From assembly GCA_903873805.1 (NCBI GenBank), contig CAIQQB010000041.1, positions 1-32,148 on the forward strand: a DNA stretch of 32,148 bases, given 5' to 3'. The notes below the pieces were generated by a model. The model was not told the origin of the DNA, did no database searches, and worked only from the letters and a program-made list of their open reading frames with translations. The position numbers were made by a program, and so were the translations under genes. This document shows, in pieces, positions 7,754 through 15,499 of this stretch; within the stretch, counting starts at the first letter, position 1, and every line of letters begins with the position of its first letter. The DNA comes from an uncultured Opitutia bacterium (GTDB lineage Bacteria > Verrucomicrobiota > Verrucomicrobiia > Opitutales > Opitutaceae).

Positions 7754-8998
7754 ATGACCAGATTGTTCCTGATTATCGCCGGCGTCGTACTGGCGCCGGC
7801 CGCGTTGTTGGCCCGGACCAACGACCCCGGCTATGTGCAGACGAATCTTGTCGCCAAACACCCCGAATTTCACCCCAAGATCGTGGACCCCAACCTGGGC
7901 AACGCCTGGGGCATCGCGTTGCGGCCGCCCGGAGCCGGCGGCCATATTTGGATCGCCAACGGGGCCAACGGCAGTTCCTCCGAGTTCATCGGCGATGTGC
8001 CGGGCAACCCCCTCCATCAGGACGGCCTGAAGCTCGTCGTGCTGGACCAACCCGCCTTCACGGATCACGGCTATGCCTTTGTGACCGGCCAGGCCTACAA
8101 TTCCGCCAGTGACCTTCCGGGCCAGCCGGAGGAATTCCATGTGGCCGGAGCCGCCGATGACTGCCGGGAAACGCCGCCGGCGCCAGTCAAAAGCGGATTT
8201 GCCGGAGCGGCGAAATTTGTGTTCGTGACCGAGGACGGCTGCATCAACGCTTGGAGTGCCAACACGGCGGTCGCCATGCGCACGGCGCCCATCGTCATTG
8301 ACTACTCCAAGACGGGCCACTTTCCCGGCCGGGCCAACTGCGTCTTCACCGGAGTGGCGCTGACGAACAATGCCCACGATTCGGTCGCGTTTGCGAAAGC
8401 GGGGGGCAATCATCTCTTTGCCACCGACATCCGCAACAACGTCATCCGGGTCTTCGACCGCCAGTGGAAGGACGTCACCGACACCTGGCATTTTCAAACC
8501 CCGGCCAGCGTGGGCGGCCTGCATCCGTTTAACATTCTGGACCTGAACGGCCGGCTCTTTGTCGCTTACGCGGAGTTCGACGCCGCCAGCGACGAAGGCC
8601 AGGAACAGGTCCTGGGCGGCGGTCTGGGTCACGTGGTCGAATACGACGAAGACGGAACGCTGGTCAGGGATTTCCATGGAGGGAACACGCTCAACGATCC
8701 GTGGGGCATGGCCATCGCACCCGCCGGATTTGGAAAATATGCCCATGACCTCCTCGTGGCCAATTTCGGCGATGGTACCATCGCCGCCTTCGATCCCGCC
8801 ACCGGCGATTTCGTCGGTTACTTGCGCGACCCCGACACCAAGATCATTTCCATCGATGGCATCTGGGGTCTCACTTTCGGCAACGGGGTCAGCCTCGGTG
8901 ACGCCAACGCCCTCTACTTCACGGCCGGCCCACTCGGTGAAGAAGGCGGCCTGTTCGGACGGTTGAACGCAAAGGGCGGTCCGCTGGCCCCGCCCTGA
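7754..8998 (+). CDS. Secreted TIGR03118-type protein
   Basis: A 414-residue exported protein with a short signal peptide (hydrophobic 4-18, cut near 'LLA-RT'). The body carries the conserved pattern of the TIGR03118 family: 'VDPNLGNAWGIAL' near 44-56, 'GGHIWIANGANGSS', 'HDLLVANFGDGTIAAFDPAT' near 335, and 'IDGIWGLTFGNG' followed by 'ALYFTAGP' and 'GGLFGRL' at the C-terminus. The repeated 'NG.I..FD' blocks suggest a beta-propeller. The family often occurs with PEP-CTERM systems, and some members carry the sorting tail; this one ends without it. It follows two other exported proteins on the same strand. The biochemical role is unknown. I preferred the ATG that starts the signal peptide over one 30 bp upstream that lies inside the terminator region. 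Confidence 0.8.
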   Translation: MTRLFLIIAGVVLAPAALLARTNDPGYVQTNLVAKHPEFHPKIVDPNLGNAWGIALRPPGAGGHIWIANGANGSSSEFIGDVPGNPLHQDGLKLVVLDQPAFTDHGYAFVTGQAYNSASDLPGQPEEFHVAGAADDCRETPPAPVKSGFAGAAKFVFVTEDGCINAWSANTAVAMRTAPIVIDYSKTGHFPGRANCVFTGVALTNNAHDSVAFAKAGGNHLFATDIRNNVIRVFDRQWKDVTDTWHFQTPASVGGLHPFNILDLNGRLFVAYAEFDAASDEGQEQVLGGGLGHVVEYDEDGTLVRDFHGGNTLNDPWGMAIAPAGFGKYAHDLLVANFGDGTIAAFDPATGDFVGYLRDPDTKIISIDGIWGLTFGNGVSLGDANALYFTAGPLGEEGGLFGRLNAKGGPLAPP

Positions 8999-9342
8999 GA
9001 ATTGGGTGGCGGGGCCAGCGTTGAAGAGCACCAAGGAGCTGTCGTTGCACCAGCCGACGGAAATTCTTGCCTTGCGAAATGCTGGCGGGCCTCCGATCAA
9101 ATGCTTTTTACACCGCCGGCGCTGCCGCCGCAACCGCACCTCTGCCAGTTTGAACCGTCCGCCACGCACACTCCAAACAGCTCGGTCAAAAGTGCATTCA
9201 CCTTCTCGGCCCCCACCCCAAACACACCAGCGATGCAGGTGCAGTTTGACCAAGGAACTTCCCCATTGACTCTGCGGCGGGGTTGTGACGGCATGACGAT
9301 GTCCGGCGCCGCCGTTGAGTCCGCGGGCCCCGGAACAACCCC
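8999..9342. other. Gap without recognised gene
   Basis: About 340 bp between the TIGR03118-type gene and the small membrane protein gene. Frames on both strands are short and not recognisable. No RNA gene or clear terminator was seen. A minus-strand frame ending near 9097 has a less biased composition and could be a gene remnant, but nothing supports a function. Confidence 0.4.
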
Positions 9343-9621
9343 ATGTATCTCCTGGCCATCGCGCTGCCCTACTGGCTGGAACCGGCGACCGTCGGCGCAT
9401 TTTTTACCGCGGCCGGAGTGCTCAAGGTTTATGGCCTCGCGCACGGGACCGTTGGCGGCCGGGACAAGCCATGGTTCCAGTATGCCACCGGTACCTGCCC
9501 GACCTGGGTCGGACGCGGCTGGAGGGGTTGGTTGCTCAGGATTGGTTTCCCCTGGCTGCTGCTGGGAATCGGGGTCTGGAATCTCGGCCGGCTCGCCATC
9601 GCGCTTTACCGCGGGCACTGA
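9343..9621 (+). CDS. Small two-helix membrane protein, unknown function
   Basis: A 92-residue hydrophobic protein with likely membrane helices at about 12-32 and 64-86, a central loop rich in Gly, Trp and Thr, and a basic C-terminus. It has no motif I recognise. The helices are separated by a loop with two Trp ('KPWFQY', 'TWVGRGWRGW'), a reasonable composition for an inner-membrane protein and unlike the chance frames nearby. It converges on the P-II gene with 19 bp between stops. No Shine-Dalgarno sequence is evident, so the start is uncertain. It could be a conserved hypothetical of the host lineage. Confidence 0.5.
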   Translation: MYLLAIALPYWLEPATVGAFFTAAGVLKVYGLAHGTVGGRDKPWFQYATGTCPTWVGRGWRGWLLRIGFPWLLLGIGVWNLGRLAIALYRGH

Positions 9622-9640
9622 GCAAAACCGTTCAGGGGCG

Positions 9641-10018
<378 letters not shown>

Positions 10019-10047
10019 TCAAACGCGATGCCGGCCGGGACGGATCC

Positions 10048-10076
10048 AAGCTACGGATACCGCTTCGGATTGCCAA
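10048..10076 (-). promoter_or_regulatory. Candidate sigma70 promoter of glnB
   Basis: On the minus strand TTGGCA (10071-10076) is separated by 17 bp from TAGCTT (10048-10053). The expected start, near 10041, leaves a leader of about 60 nt to the glnB ATG. A sigma54 GG-N10-GC element was looked for in the same place, but the spacing is one base short. Confidence 0.4.
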
Positions 10077-10132
10077 TCTCCAAAGTAAAGTAACTTGAGA
10101 ACCGGCGGCGGTCGGGCTCGGGGGAAGGCCGC

Positions 10133-10975
10133 TCAGGGCCGCGGTCCCGCCGGTGGCGCGGCGGGAGCCCGCTCCAGCAACTCCACCAACTCGGCCGGAT
10201 GCGACCACTGGGCGTTGTGGTCCGTCACGAGACTGAGCATCGTCCAGCCGCGAGCCTGGGCCCGCTGGTAAAACTTGTAGAACTGTGCCGATTCGAGGGG
10301 CCGGTCCGCCGCATGAAAGAGGACGTAGGTCGTCGGGATCTTATTTACCGCGTCCTGATGCTGCAGCGAAATCGGCTCGCTGAGGGTCTTGGCGGGATGC
10401 GGCACATCGTGGGGGATCGGCGTGCTGGCCGTCACGCCGCTCGCCGGGATAAAGCCGCCCACCGACGGCCGCGCGGGCCCACCGAGGGCGGTGTTGAAAC
10501 TCTCCCCATCGACCGGCAGCGCCGCATCCAGGTAGATGATGTGCTTGATGCGGTCGGGAACCCGGTCCGCCACGCCGGTGATCACCATGCCGCCGTAGCT
10601 GTGGCCAACCAGCACGACATCGTGCAGATCTTCCCAGAGGATGACGTTGACGATGTCGGTGATGTGCGTGGTGAGATTGGTGTCGGGTGTCGCCAGATGG
10701 ACTTTTTCACCCTGGCCGGTGAGCGTGGGCCGGAACACCTTATGCCCGTCGGCCGTGAGGAGACTGTCCACCTGTCGGAACGCCCAGCCGCCGCCCCAGG
10801 CGCCGTGGACAATGACATAGGTGTAGTGGCCCGCGGGCAGGGGCGGGGCCTTCCAATACCGTCCGCCGGCGCTCGCGACCGGCCGGACCGGGGCGGACGA
10901 TGGCGCGACGCTGGCGCAGCCGGCCAGCGCACCGCCAAGAATGGAGAAAAAAAGCCGGAGGAGCTGGGTTTTCAT
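10133..10975 (-). CDS. Lipoprotein alpha/beta hydrolase
   Basis: A 280-residue exported lipoprotein. The lipobox 'GALAGC' puts the acylated Cys at C20. From residue 50 it is an alpha/beta-hydrolase fold: oxyanion motif 'HGAW' (57-60), nucleophile S126 in 'GHSYGG', likely acid D224 ('FHAADRPLE') and likely base H253 ('VTDHNAQWS'). The 'VHGAWGGGW' and 'VGHSYGGMVITG' segments resemble the small esterase and hydroxynitrile-lyase branch. It should hydrolyse a small ester on the periplasmic or outer surface; the substrate is unknown. Its start is 20 bp after the stop of the secreted glycosidase-like gene on the same strand, so the two are probably co-transcribed. The last 12 residues are a Pro/Ala-rich tail. 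Confidence 0.85.
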   Translation of the reverse strand: MKTQLLRLFFSILGGALAGCASVAPSSAPVRPVASAGGRYWKAPPLPAGHYTYVIVHGAWGGGWAFRQVDSLLTADGHKVFRPTLTGQGEKVHLATPDTNLTTHITDIVNVILWEDLHDVVLVGHSYGGMVITGVADRVPDRIKHIIYLDAALPVDGESFNTALGGPARPSVGGFIPASGVTASTPIPHDVPHPAKTLSEPISLQHQDAVNKIPTTYVLFHAADRPLESAQFYKFYQRAQARGWTMLSLVTDHNAQWSHPAELVELLERAPAAPPAGPRP

Positions 10976-10995
10976 GGAAAAGGGACTGGCAATGA

Positions 10996-12996
10996 TCAGG
11001 GTGCGCCGAGGAGCGTGGTATAGCTGGTGGCGTCGAGGGTCAGCCGGGCGGTTCCGCCGGCGACGGGAACGCGGCCGGTTTCCTGGAGGCCGCGCGCGGC
11101 ATCCGTGACATAGACGCGCAGCTCGGTGAGCCCGGCCGGAAGTCCACCGACGATGGCGGTCCGCTTGGCGCCATTGTTGACCAGATGGACCGCGACGGTA
11201 CCCTTGGCGGCGTCGGCAAACGCGCAGCAGTTTATGCCGGAACGGTCGCAGGTGATGGGCAAGGCGGCGGAGCCGGCGGGCGTGAGGCCCAGCTGCTTGA
11301 GCTGCCAGAACCGCTGCGCAGGCGCGAGCGGCTGGCCGTTGCGCCCGCCGGTCAGCAGCGAATAGTTTTCGGTCAGCTGCCACTGGAGAATCGAGAGCGT
11401 CTGCGCATACCGGCAGATGTCGATGTATTCGCTGATTTCCAGCCGCGCATACCAAGGCTCAAGCAGCAGCGCCTGGTAGCGGTAGGCGTCGGAATCCATC
11501 CCGCCCTCGGCGACAAGCAGGGGCACGCCGAGCGTTTTGGCCGCGGCGCCCCAGCGGGCGAATTGTTCCGGTGTGCCGCCCCGCCACGAATGGAACGAGA
11601 CCGCCCCGATGTATTTCACCGCCTCCGGATCGGCCATCGCGTCGTTGATGAAGTTGAAACCGGTCGGATCACCCGTGTCGCCCAGCACCAGCTTGGTCGG
11701 CGATCCCCGCGCGGCGAAAAACGCCCCGAGCCGTTTGATCTCCTCCGTTTGCTCCGCCGGCGTCTCCAGAATGTCGTAGCCGATGTCGGTCTCGTTGAAG
11801 GAAAACAGCCGCGGCTCGACGCCGTAGTTGGCTTTCGCGTAATCGAGGTAGGCGCCGATCGACTTGCAGACGGCGTCCCACTTGGCGGGATCGAGGTGGT
11901 AGGTGCTGCCCTGGCCGGGGCCGCCGCTGTCGGGCGGGCGCGGCGTGACCGGCGTCCGCGCCCAGACCGGAAGGCTCCACACGCTCAGTAAAAGGGGGAT
12001 CTTCGCCTGAGCCAGCGTGCGTTGCATCTCCAGCGCCGTGCGGACGCCGCCGTTCAACCGCCCGGCCGCCGCCGTCGCCACCGGATCGGCGTCCTCCTGC
12101 GGCTGCCACTGGTCGAGCGGCAGGTTGGCGCGCGCCCAGACGACGTTGAGATGGGCGAGGTTGTAGGCGACCTCGGCCGGATCCTGCGGGCTTTGCATGC
12201 GGAAGTTGCCGCCGACGCCCGCAAACAGACTGCCGGGATGAGCGAGGTCGAGCACGAGACTCACGGGCGCCTTGTCCACGTCGCCCGTGGCCTTGAGGGT
12301 GAAAAGCAGCGACGCGGTCTGCCCGGCCGCCAGGTTGCCGAAGCTGACGGGGATGCGAATATCCAGGCCGCCGCTCGTACCCGGCGCGGGTCCGATCCAG
12401 ACCGTTTCGACCGCCGGGAACGCAATGGCCAGCTGGCGATGAGCCGCGACAAATCTTACCCCGGTCACCTGCACGCCGGCCGGGTCCGTCGGCCGGACGC
12501 CAGGGGAGGCAGCGCCGTCGAGTTCGACCGCCGCTCCGATGTAGTCGGGGCCCGGCAAATGGAGATAATAGAAAACGCCGACCAGCGGGGTGTCCGCATT
12601 GGCCGTGATCTGAATCTCAACCTTCACGACTCCGGCTTCGGCATCCTCATAGCTGATCTGTCCCGTTACAGCGGGTAGAGGGCCACCCCGCCGCCCGCCG
12701 GCGCCCCGGGGGACCGCCGCACCGGTCACGAGCGTGCCGGTGGAGATCTGCCGGCTGGCACTCGGCCGCATGAACCCGGCGTTGCCCAACCGTTCCTGCC
12801 GAACGTCGGACGCGACTGGCGCACCCGGTGCGACCGCGCGCAGTCCGGACGCGAGCGGCATCAGCTCGCCCTCGACCCGGATGCCCCGCAATCCACCCCA
12901 GACATTGGCTTCAGCCTGACCTACCACGACCGGCACCATCGCTCCGAAAAACAAAACCCCGAACACCGCAAGGCACCGCTGATGTGGGTTAAACAT
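10996..12996 (-). CDS. Secreted glycosidase-like protein (clan GH-A type barrel)
   Basis: A 666-residue protein with a signal peptide (hydrophobic 9-26). Residues about 85-245 are a beta-rich domain. Residues about 255-560 look like a TIM barrel with a clan GH-A arrangement: the 'FNE' motif at 400-402 in 'FSFNETDIG' gives a candidate acid/base E402, and 'LLVAEGG' gives a candidate nucleophile E497, 95 residues later. 'FHSW' lies near the strand between them. Residues about 575-666 form a C-terminal beta domain. This order resembles families GH30, GH39 and GH5, but I cannot assign one. The ATG start was chosen; a TTG three codons upstream is possible. It leads a two-gene minus-strand unit with the lipoprotein hydrolase, suggesting extracellular breakdown of an acylated glycan. 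Confidence 0.75.
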   Translation of the reverse strand: MFNPHQRCLAVFGVLFFGAMVPVVVGQAEANVWGGLRGIRVEGELMPLASGLRAVAPGAPVASDVRQERLGNAGFMRPSASRQISTGTLVTGAAVPRGAGGRRGGPLPAVTGQISYEDAEAGVVKVEIQITANADTPLVGVFYYLHLPGPDYIGAAVELDGAASPGVRPTDPAGVQVTGVRFVAAHRQLAIAFPAVETVWIGPAPGTSGGLDIRIPVSFGNLAAGQTASLLFTLKATGDVDKAPVSLVLDLAHPGSLFAGVGGNFRMQSPQDPAEVAYNLAHLNVVWARANLPLDQWQPQEDADPVATAAAGRLNGGVRTALEMQRTLAQAKIPLLLSVWSLPVWARTPVTPRPPDSGGPGQGSTYHLDPAKWDAVCKSIGAYLDYAKANYGVEPRLFSFNETDIGYDILETPAEQTEEIKRLGAFFAARGSPTKLVLGDTGDPTGFNFINDAMADPEAVKYIGAVSFHSWRGGTPEQFARWGAAAKTLGVPLLVAEGGMDSDAYRYQALLLEPWYARLEISEYIDICRYAQTLSILQWQLTENYSLLTGGRNGQPLAPAQRFWQLKQLGLTPAGSAALPITCDRSGINCCAFADAAKGTVAVHLVNNGAKRTAIVGGLPAGLTELRVYVTDAARGLQETGRVPVAGGTARLTLDATSYTTLLGAP

Positions 12997-13072
12997 GGTG
13001 CCCAATGATTGGCTGAAGGAGACTGAAAAATCAATCGAAACCCCAAGCCATCCGGAGCTTGTGCAGACGCGT

Positions 13073-13101
13073 TTGACAGCCGGCCGGCAAATCTCCGGGG
13101 T
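13073..13101 (+). promoter_or_regulatory. Possible promoter of the SGNH lipoprotein gene
   Basis: A perfect TTGACA (13073-13078) lies 17 bp before a poor -10 position (cggggt, 13096-13101). The expected start near 13108 leaves a leader of about 48 nt. Confidence 0.3.
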
Positions 13102-13155
13102 GGAGTGGCTGAACCGCCTCTCCCCGGCGGCCGGCTCGCCTCAGCCCATTACGTC

Positions 13156-13950
13156 ATGAAACCCCGCCATCCGTCCACCATTCTTCTGTTCGTCAGCTCG
13201 GTCGTTCTGCTGCTCATCCTGCCAGCCTGCCAGACCGCTCCGGTTTCCAAGCCGGTCTCCGTCAAGACCGCCCCGCCGCATCCGAACACCGCCCTCATTC
13301 CCGTGCCGCAGCGCGCGGAGGACGGATTGCCGCCCAACGCCGTAAGCGGATTCATCAGCCGACACCAGCGCTACACCGCGCTCGCCCAACAGGGCGGCAT
13401 CGACCTGCTGTTTCTCGGCGACTCCATCACCCAGGGTTGGGACGGACCGGGCCGCCCCGTCTGGAGCCAATATTACGGCAACCTGAAGGCCGCTTGTTTT
13501 GGCGTTGGCTACGACCGCACGCAGCATGTCCTCTGGCGCCTGCAGAACGGCGAAGGCGTCGGGTTCAGCCCGAAGGCCATCGTCCTGATGATCGGCACCA
13601 ATAACATCGGACTGAATCCGCCCGCTGAAATCGCAGCCGGCATCGGCGCGATCGTCGCCGAGTTGCGGACCCGCTTTGCCGACGTGAAGATTCTGCTACT
13701 CGGAATCTTCCCGCGCGACTTCAAGGACTCGCGCAAACGCCGGCTGGTGACCGAAACCAACCGGCTCATCGCCCCGCTCAACGACAACCGCCATGTCTTC
13801 TACCTCGACCTCGCCGACAAGTTCATCGACGCCGACGGCAACATCCCTCCCGCCCTGGTCGGCAACAATCCCCCGCTCCATCCCACGGCCGTCGGGTATG
13901 CGGTCTGGGCCGAGGCCATCCGGGCCCCGCTGGCGCAAATGCTGCAGTGA
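13156..13950 (+). CDS. SGNH/GDSL hydrolase lipoprotein
   Basis: A 264-residue exported lipoprotein with the lipid-attachment Cys at C25 ('LILPAC'). The SGNH domain spans about 80-264: block I 'LFLGDSITQGW' with nucleophile S90, block II Gly in 'NLKAACFGVGYD', block III 'IGTNN' (146-150), and block V with H242 in 'PPLHPTAVGY'. It resembles the platelet-activating-factor acetylhydrolase-like esterases (GDSL family) that remove acetyl groups from sugars or lipids. In block V the usual Asp of DxxH is Pro at 239, so the catalytic triad appears incomplete. The ATG gives a standard lipoprotein signal; an earlier in-frame start would add residues before it. It is divergent from the glycosidase-like gene, separated by 159 bp. 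Confidence 0.87.
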   Translation: MKPRHPSTILLFVSSVVLLLILPACQTAPVSKPVSVKTAPPHPNTALIPVPQRAEDGLPPNAVSGFISRHQRYTALAQQGGIDLLFLGDSITQGWDGPGRPVWSQYYGNLKAACFGVGYDRTQHVLWRLQNGEGVGFSPKAIVLMIGTNNIGLNPPAEIAAGIGAIVAELRTRFADVKILLLGIFPRDFKDSRKRRLVTETNRLIAPLNDNRHVFYLDLADKFIDADGNIPPALVGNNPPLHPTAVGYAVWAEAIRAPLAQMLQ

Positions 13951-14047
13951 ACCGGACCGCGCGGACCCGAATCAGTCCCGCCGCAGTGTATTTGACGGTG
14001 CAGTCCACTCTTGCGGATTCCTGTGAGTCGGCCAGCATCGGTTTCGC

Positions 14048-14875
14048 ATGAAACCCCACCTCCCCGCCTCCCTCGTGGCCGCGTTACTCGCCGCCACCCT
14101 CGTACACGGCGCTGCCGCCGATGACGTCAAGACTGCCGCCAAGAAACTGACTGATGCCGCCAACTACAGCTGGACGGCCACTACCGTGAATGCTGCTCCC
14201 GCAGCGGGCGGCGGTGGCGGGGGCGCCGGATTCAATGCCGGACCCGTGACCGGCAAAACCGAAAAGGGTGGCTTCACCGTCATCACCCGCAGCTTCAACG
14301 GCAATGCCATGCAAACCGTGAGCAAGGACGGCAAAAGCGCATTCCAGGGCCAGGACGGCGCCTGGACGACGCCGGAGGAAATGATGGCCGCCATGGGTGG
14401 CGGTGGTGGTGCCCCCGGAGGCGGCCTGCGCGGCTTCGGAGCCGCCCCCGTCCTGCCGGCCGATGAAATCGCCTCGCTCGCGGCCAAGGTGAAGGAATTC
14501 AAGTCGGCCGACGGCGTGCTCTCGGGTGATCTTCCGGCCGACGGTGTCGGGACCCTGCTCATGGCCGGCCGCGGCATGCGTGGCGGAGCTCCCGGCGCCG
14601 CCGCGACCCCGCCGGCACCGCCGCAAAATGCCTCCGGATCGGTCAAGATCTGGCTGAAGGATGGCGTGCTGGCCAAATACGAACTGCACCTGAAGGGCAC
14701 CGTGACCGGCCGTGGTGGCAACGCGCAAGAGGTCGACCGCACCGTGACCACCGAGATCAAGGACATCGGCTCGACCAAGCTCGATGTGCCTGCCGAGGCC
14801 AAATCCAAGTTGGAGGCCAAGCCGGCCGCTCCGGCGGCACCCGCCGCGCCCGCTGCGCCGAAACCGGCTGCCTGA
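14048..14875 (+). CDS. Secreted Gly- and Ala-rich protein, unknown function
   Basis: A 275-residue exported protein with a signal peptide (hydrophobic 7-22, cut near 'GAA-AD'). The visible layout is a region near 30-50 with 'NYSWTATT', a Gly run near 54-60, a conserved-looking core ('[20 protein letters not shown]', '[14 protein letters not shown]'), a second Gly-rich loop near 117-130, and a beta-like segment '[19 protein letters not shown]' near 197-216. The protein ends in an Ala/Pro-rich tail. The 'DG.L.KYE..LKG.V' strand pattern is reminiscent of LolA/LppX-like lipid-carrier folds, but this is only an impression. It lies between the SGNH lipoprotein and the Mo-hydroxylase genes and has its own terminator. 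I do not recognise a family. Confidence 0.7.
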   Translation: MKPHLPASLVAALLAATLVHGAAADDVKTAAKKLTDAANYSWTATTVNAAPAAGGGGGGAGFNAGPVTGKTEKGGFTVITRSFNGNAMQTVSKDGKSAFQGQDGAWTTPEEMMAAMGGGGGAPGGGLRGFGAAPVLPADEIASLAAKVKEFKSADGVLSGDLPADGVGTLLMAGRGMRGGAPGAAATPPAPPQNASGSVKIWLKDGVLAKYELHLKGTVTGRGGNAQEVDRTVTTEIKDIGSTKLDVPAEAKSKLEAKPAAPAAPAAPAAPKPAA

Positions 14876-14900
14876 TCCAACGCATATCGTTTCGTTTCCC

Positions 14901-14931
14901 GGCCCGGTGGGTTTTCCCACCGGGCCTTTTT
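14901..14931 (+). terminator. Intrinsic terminator after the Gly-rich protein gene
   Basis: A perfect 11-bp stem pairs GGCCCGGTGGG (14901-14911) with CCCACCGGGCC (14916-14926). The loop is TTTT and five T follow. It lies 25 bp after the stop codon. Confidence 0.92.
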
Positions 14932-14973
14932 GTAACTATCTCGCACCGGGGTGTCCCATTCCGCGGTCTGCCA

Positions 14974-15002
14974 TTGACAAAATTCCCCGGGAAGCGACCT
15001 TG
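14974..15002 (+). promoter_or_regulatory. Possible promoter of the Mo-hydroxylase operon
   Basis: TTGACA (14974-14979), a 17-bp spacer and a poor -10 position (accttg, 14997-15002). The implied start, near 15009, lies 24 nt before the ATG of the iron-sulfur subunit. It begins 42 bp after the preceding terminator, where a new promoter is needed. Confidence 0.35.
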
Positions 15003-15032
15003 CCGGCCTGCCCCCAGCCTACCCTTTTCCCC

Positions 15033-15491
15033 ATGAGTAGCTACCAACTCAACGTCAACGGCACCGTCCACACCGTCGACGTGACCGGCAACACTCCCCT
15101 GCTTTGGGTCCTGCGAGACACCCTCGGTCTCGTCGGTACAAAATACGGCTGCGGCATCGGCGAATGCGGCGCCTGTACTGTCCATCTCGACGGCGTCGCC
15201 ATGAAGTCCTGCGGCACGGCCATCAAGGATCTCGGCTCCGCCAAGGTCACAACCATCGAGGGCCTCGCGCGTGACGGCCGGCTCACCGCCCTCCAACAGG
15301 CCTGGTGCACGCTCGACGTCTCCCAGTGCGGCTACTGTCAGGGCGGCCAGATCATGTGCGCCACGGCGCTGCTCGCCGCCAAGCCCAAACCCACCGACGC
15401 CGACATCGACAAGGCCATGTCGGACAACCTCTGCCGCTGCGCCACCTACACCCGCATCCGCCAGGCCATCCACGCGGCCGCGGGCGCCTGA
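15033..15491 (+). CDS. 2Fe-2S subunit of a molybdenum hydroxylase (isoquinoline 1-oxidoreductase alpha type)
   Basis: A 152-residue electron-transfer subunit of the xanthine oxidase family. It carries two [2Fe-2S] clusters. The plant-ferredoxin-type site is C40, C45, C48 and C60 ('[11 protein letters not shown]' then 'KSC'). The second, helical site is C99, C102, C134 and C136 ('[11 protein letters not shown]', '[12 protein letters not shown]'). All eight Cys are present and the length fits. It passes electrons from the Mo centre to an acceptor, probably a cytochrome or quinone, because no FAD subunit is encoded nearby. The stop is 8 bp before the Mo subunit start, so the two genes form an operon. 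It lacks a signal peptide and would be carried out by the Tat signal of its partner. Confidence 0.94.
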   Translation: MSSYQLNVNGTVHTVDVTGNTPLLWVLRDTLGLVGTKYGCGIGECGACTVHLDGVAMKSCGTAIKDLGSAKVTTIEGLARDGRLTALQQAWCTLDVSQCGYCQGGQIMCATALLAAKPKPTDADIDKAMSDNLCRCATYTRIRQAIHAAAGA

Positions 15492-15499
15492 CCTCCGCC

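Noticed and set aside
5891-9400. A minus-strand frame of about 1170 codons opposite the phosphoesterase and TIGR03118-type genes
   Set aside because: Composition is that of an antisense shadow, and the plus-strand proteins have signal peptides and family motifs.
10048-10080. Sigma54 promoter in front of glnB
   Set aside because: The GG to GC distance is 9 instead of 10 bases and the -12 box is poor; a sigma70-type pair fits better.
10976-11455. Upstream extension of the lipoprotein alpha/beta hydrolase
   Set aside because: The extension lies inside the glycosidase-like gene in another frame, and a clear lipoprotein signal starts at 10975.
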